Shown here piece by piece: positions 61,841 through 64,000 of a stretch of 64,000 nucleotides of DNA. Within the stretch, counting starts at the first letter, position 1, and every line of letters starts with the position of its first letter. Below the pieces are notes generated by a model, which was given only the letters and a program-made list of their open reading frames with translations, searched no databases and had not been told where the DNA came from. Source of the DNA: Mycolicibacterium tusciae JS617. Its GTDB lineage: Bacteria > Actinomycetota > Actinomycetes > Mycobacteriales > Mycobacteriaceae. The stretch spans positions 1,612,001-1,676,000 of the forward strand of contig NZ_KI912270.1 in assembly GCF_000243415.2 (NCBI RefSeq). The letters run 5' to 3'. A program made the position numbers and the translations under genes.

Positions 61841-64000
61841 CCGCGCGGCGTCGACTGCGCGTCCTTGTGCACGGAGTGGTGCAGGGGGTGGGTTTCCGGC
61901 CGTTTGTGTATGCCTGCGCCGCCGCGCTCGGCCTGGCCGGTTCTGTGCGAAACACCAGTGCCGGCGCCGTCATCGAGATCGAGGGTGACAGCGCGGACGT
62001 CGACGATTTCCTGAATCGACTGCGCGACAACCCCCCTCCCCTGGCGGTGATTGAATCCCTTGATATCCAGTCAATTCCGGTCATCGGAGGCACTGGCTTC
62101 ACGATCGCCGATACGACACGGACCGCCGGCGCACGCACACTGACATCGCCCGACGTCGCCATGTGCGCCGACTGCGCCGGTGAGCAACGCGACCCCGGCG
62201 ATCGGCGCTACCGTCACGCCTTCATCAACTGCACGAACTGCGGCCCACGCTTCACGATCATCGGCTCACTTCCCTACGACCGCGCATCCACGACTATGGC
62301 ACCGTTCCCGATGTGCGCCGACTGTGCCCGCGAATACGACGATCCCGCCGACCGACGATTCCACGCCCAGCCGATCTGCTGCCCGGACTGCGGGCCGTCA
62401 CTGTCCTATTGCGATGGGCTCGGCCGCAGGATGCCCGGCGAATCCGGATTGCGCGAGGCACGCCGGGTGCTGCGCGACGGTGGCGTATTGGCGGTGAAGG
62501 GTGTCGGCGGCTACCACCTCGCCTGCGACGCGGGCAACGAAGGCGCGGTCGCGGCGTTGCGTATGCGAAAGCGCCGTGGCGACAAGCCCTTCGCCGTGAT
62601 GGTCGGTGACGTTGCGGTCGCACACACCATCGCCGACGTGGCCGGCCCGTCGGTGCGGATGCTGTCGGGTCCGCAACGTCCGATCGTGCTGTTGCCCCGC
62701 CGTCCCTGCGCCCCGGTCGCCGACTCTGTCGCCCCGCACAATCCCGACCTCGGTGTCATGCTCGCCTACGCACCGCTGCACACCCTGCTTTTCGGTCTGG
62801 CCGATGATGAGCCCGGACCGCCGGTGCTGGTGATGACCTCCGGGAACGTTGCGGGTGAGCCGATCTGTTTCACCGACGATGCTGCGCTCCAACGGCTCTC
62901 GCATCTCGCGGACGGTTGGCTGATGCACGACCGCGTGATTTTGGTTCCGTGCGACGACTCGGTCATGCGGGTGGTGGTCGTCGACGGTGACGCTATCGAG
63001 GTCCCCATACGACGTTCCCGCGGATACGCACCACTTCCGGTCGCGCTCCCCGTGGCGGTGCCGCCGACATTGGCGGTGGGCGCCGACCTCAAGAACGCCA
63101 TGGCGGTCGCCGACGGCAAGTACGCCTGGCTGAGCCAGCACATCGGCGATATGGACGACCTGGCCACGCTGGCCGCGTTCGACGCCACCCAGCAGCATCT
63201 GCAGGAGTTGACCGCGGTCGCGCCAGAGGTCCTGGTCGCCGACGCCCATCCGCTGTACCGGTCGACCGCGTGGGCGAACCGCAATGCCGCGGGCCGACCG
63301 CTTCGAACCGTCCAGCATCACCATGCGCACATCGCGGCGGTCATGGCCGAACACGGCCTCGATGGTTCGACCGAGGTACTCGGCTTCGCCTTCGACGGAA
63401 CGGGTTGGGGCACCGACGGCGCGGTGTGGGGTGGCGAAGTACTGCTGGCGAATTACAAAGGGTTCCAACGCCTGGCGCAACTGGCGTATGTCCCCTTGGC
63501 CGGCGGCGATGTCAGCGTGTTGCGCCCCTACCGGATGGCCCTAGCCCATCTGTGGGCGGCCGGTATCGCGTGGGATGCCGATTTACCGCCGGTCGACACG
63601 TGTCCGCTCGAGGAACGGACAGCGCTGGCGCGTCAACTCGAAACCGGCTTCGGATGTATCCCGACATCCAGCATGGGCCGCCTGTTCGATGCGATCTCAG
63701 CACTGGCAGGTGTGCGACAGGTGGTGGCCTACGAAGCCCAGGCGGCGATCGAACTGGAAGGGTTGTCCCGCGGCGTGGACGGCGGGGCGAGTGCCTACGC
63801 GTTCGGCGTCGTCCGTGACGGCGACACCCTGGTGATAGATCCCGCTGCGGTAATCCACGCGGTGGTCCGCGACCGGCGTGCCGGGGTCGCCGCGGGCGTG
63901 GTCGGAGCGCGGTTCCACCGTGCAGTCGCCGACGTGGTCGTCGACCTGGCCGTCACAGCAGGTGACCCGTCACAGACCGTCGCCCTGTCCGGTGGCGTTT
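61837..64000 (+). CDS. hypF: carbamoyltransferase HypF, C-terminus beyond the window
   Basis: 721 codons are present without a stop; the gene leaves the right edge at ALSGGV, about 30-60 residues before the usual end. HypF makes the thiocyanate-bound carbamoyl on HypE that becomes CN-. The N-terminal acylphosphatase domain has VHGVVQGVGFRPFVYA. Two zinc fingers follow: CADCAGEQ ... NCTNCG and CADCAREY ... CCPDCG. The YrdC-like domain contains KGVGGYHLACDA and RMRKRRGDKPFAVMV. The Kae1-like carbamoyltransferase domain has QHHHAHIAAVMAEHG and FAFDGTGWGTDGAVWGGE. hypD and hypE should follow. Confidence 0.94.
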   Translation, partial: MTARRRLRVLVHGVVQGVGFRPFVYACAAALGLAGSVRNTSAGAVIEIEGDSADVDDFLNRLRDNPPPLAVIESLDIQSIPVIGGTGFTIADTTRTAGARTLTSPDVAMCADCAGEQRDPGDRRYRHAFINCTNCGPRFTIIGSLPYDRASTTMAPFPMCADCAREYDDPADRRFHAQPICCPDCGPSLSYCDGLGRRMPGESGLREARRVLRDGGVLAVKGVGGYHLACDAGNEGAVAALRMRKRRGDKPFAVMVGDVAVAHTIADVAGPSVRMLSGPQRPIVLLPRRPCAPVADSVAPHNPDLGVMLAYAPLHTLLFGLADDEPGPPVLVMTSGNVAGEPICFTDDAALQRLSHLADGWLMHDRVILVPCDDSVMRVVVVDGDAIEVPIRRSRGYAPLPVALPVAVPPTLAVGADLKNAMAVADGKYAWLSQHIGDMDDLATLAAFDATQQHLQELTAVAPEVLVADAHPLYRSTAWANRNAAGRPLRTVQHHHAHIAAVMAEHGLDGSTEVLGFAFDGTGWGTDGAVWGGEVLLANYKGFQRLAQLAYVPLAGGDVSVLRPYRMALAHLWAAGIAWDADLPPVDTCPLEERTALARQLETGFGCIPTSSMGRLFDAISALAGVRQVVAYEAQAAIELEGLSRGVDGGASAYAFGVVRDGDTLVIDPAAVIHAVVRDRRAGVAAGVVGARFHRAVADVVVDLAVTAGDPSQTVALSGGV

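Overview
The window is chromosomal DNA of a high-GC, fast-growing mycobacterium (Mycolicibacterium-like). Two things point there: many proteins are recognisably mycobacterial (IdeR, MysA/MysB-type sigma factors, ChiZ, Cei, polyphosphate glucokinase), and from about 2 kb to 53 kb the gene order follows the M. tuberculosis Rv2689c-Rv2737c segment with a few insertions and losses. There are no rRNA or tRNA genes, insertion sequences, prophage or CRISPR array. Genes are tightly packed, with many ATGA/GTGA stop-start overlaps and several start codons lying 6-8 nt behind a TAnnnT -10 box, as expected for leaderless mRNAs.

Layout. 0-2 kb: the start of an endonuclease V-like gene at the left edge and a membrane cytochrome b fused to a molybdopterin domain. 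2-6.7 kb: a TrmA-type RNA methyltransferase, a KimA-like potassium transporter and, divergently, the RCK pair ceoB/ceoC. 6.7-13 kb: MFS exporter, DUF3159, OB-fold protein, hydrolase, DUF3710, dut, DUF3093, DUF4193 and cei. 13-16.6 kb: suhB, ppgK, sigA. 16.6-19.8 kb: an inserted block with modA, a Mo-binding HTH protein, an O-methyltransferase and a membrane protein. 19.8-25.7 kb: ridA, small zinc proteins, a BrkB-like protein, sigB, ideR, DUF4192. 25.7-31.4 kb: a frameshifted lipoprotein, sthA, PAC2 protein, hydrolase, PhzF-like protein, nrdR. 31.5-37.2 kb: divergent chiZ/lexA with SOS boxes, an LGFP-repeat wall protein, csbD, hflX. 37.2-47.2 kb: dapF, miaA, dioxygenase-like protein, DMT transporter, DUF349 protein, a TetR module, a glucose dehydrogenase-like enzyme, an Rv2732c-like protein and miaB. 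47.3-53 kb: gluABCD uptake system, an F420-type oxidoreductase, recX and intein-free recA.

53.1-64 kb: a [NiFe]-hydrogenase locus of the group 1h, high-affinity actinobacterial type (Hhy). It carries hypA, a very histidine-rich hypB, the small and large subunits, a NifU/Rieske-like iron-sulfur protein, three poorly characterised proteins, an overlooked 39-residue one-helix membrane peptide, the maturation protease, hypC and hypF, which runs off the right edge. Such enzymes oxidise trace atmospheric H2 to feed the respiratory chain during starvation. The uncharacterised genes between hhyL and the protease are the best candidates for new biology here.

Regulatory signals read directly include LexA boxes at lexA/chiZ and recA, a PafBC-type recA promoter, a SigE/SigH-type sigB promoter, a SigF-like csbD promoter, a perfect CRP-type palindrome before cei, a near-perfect one before hhyS, and paired operators at the TetR module.
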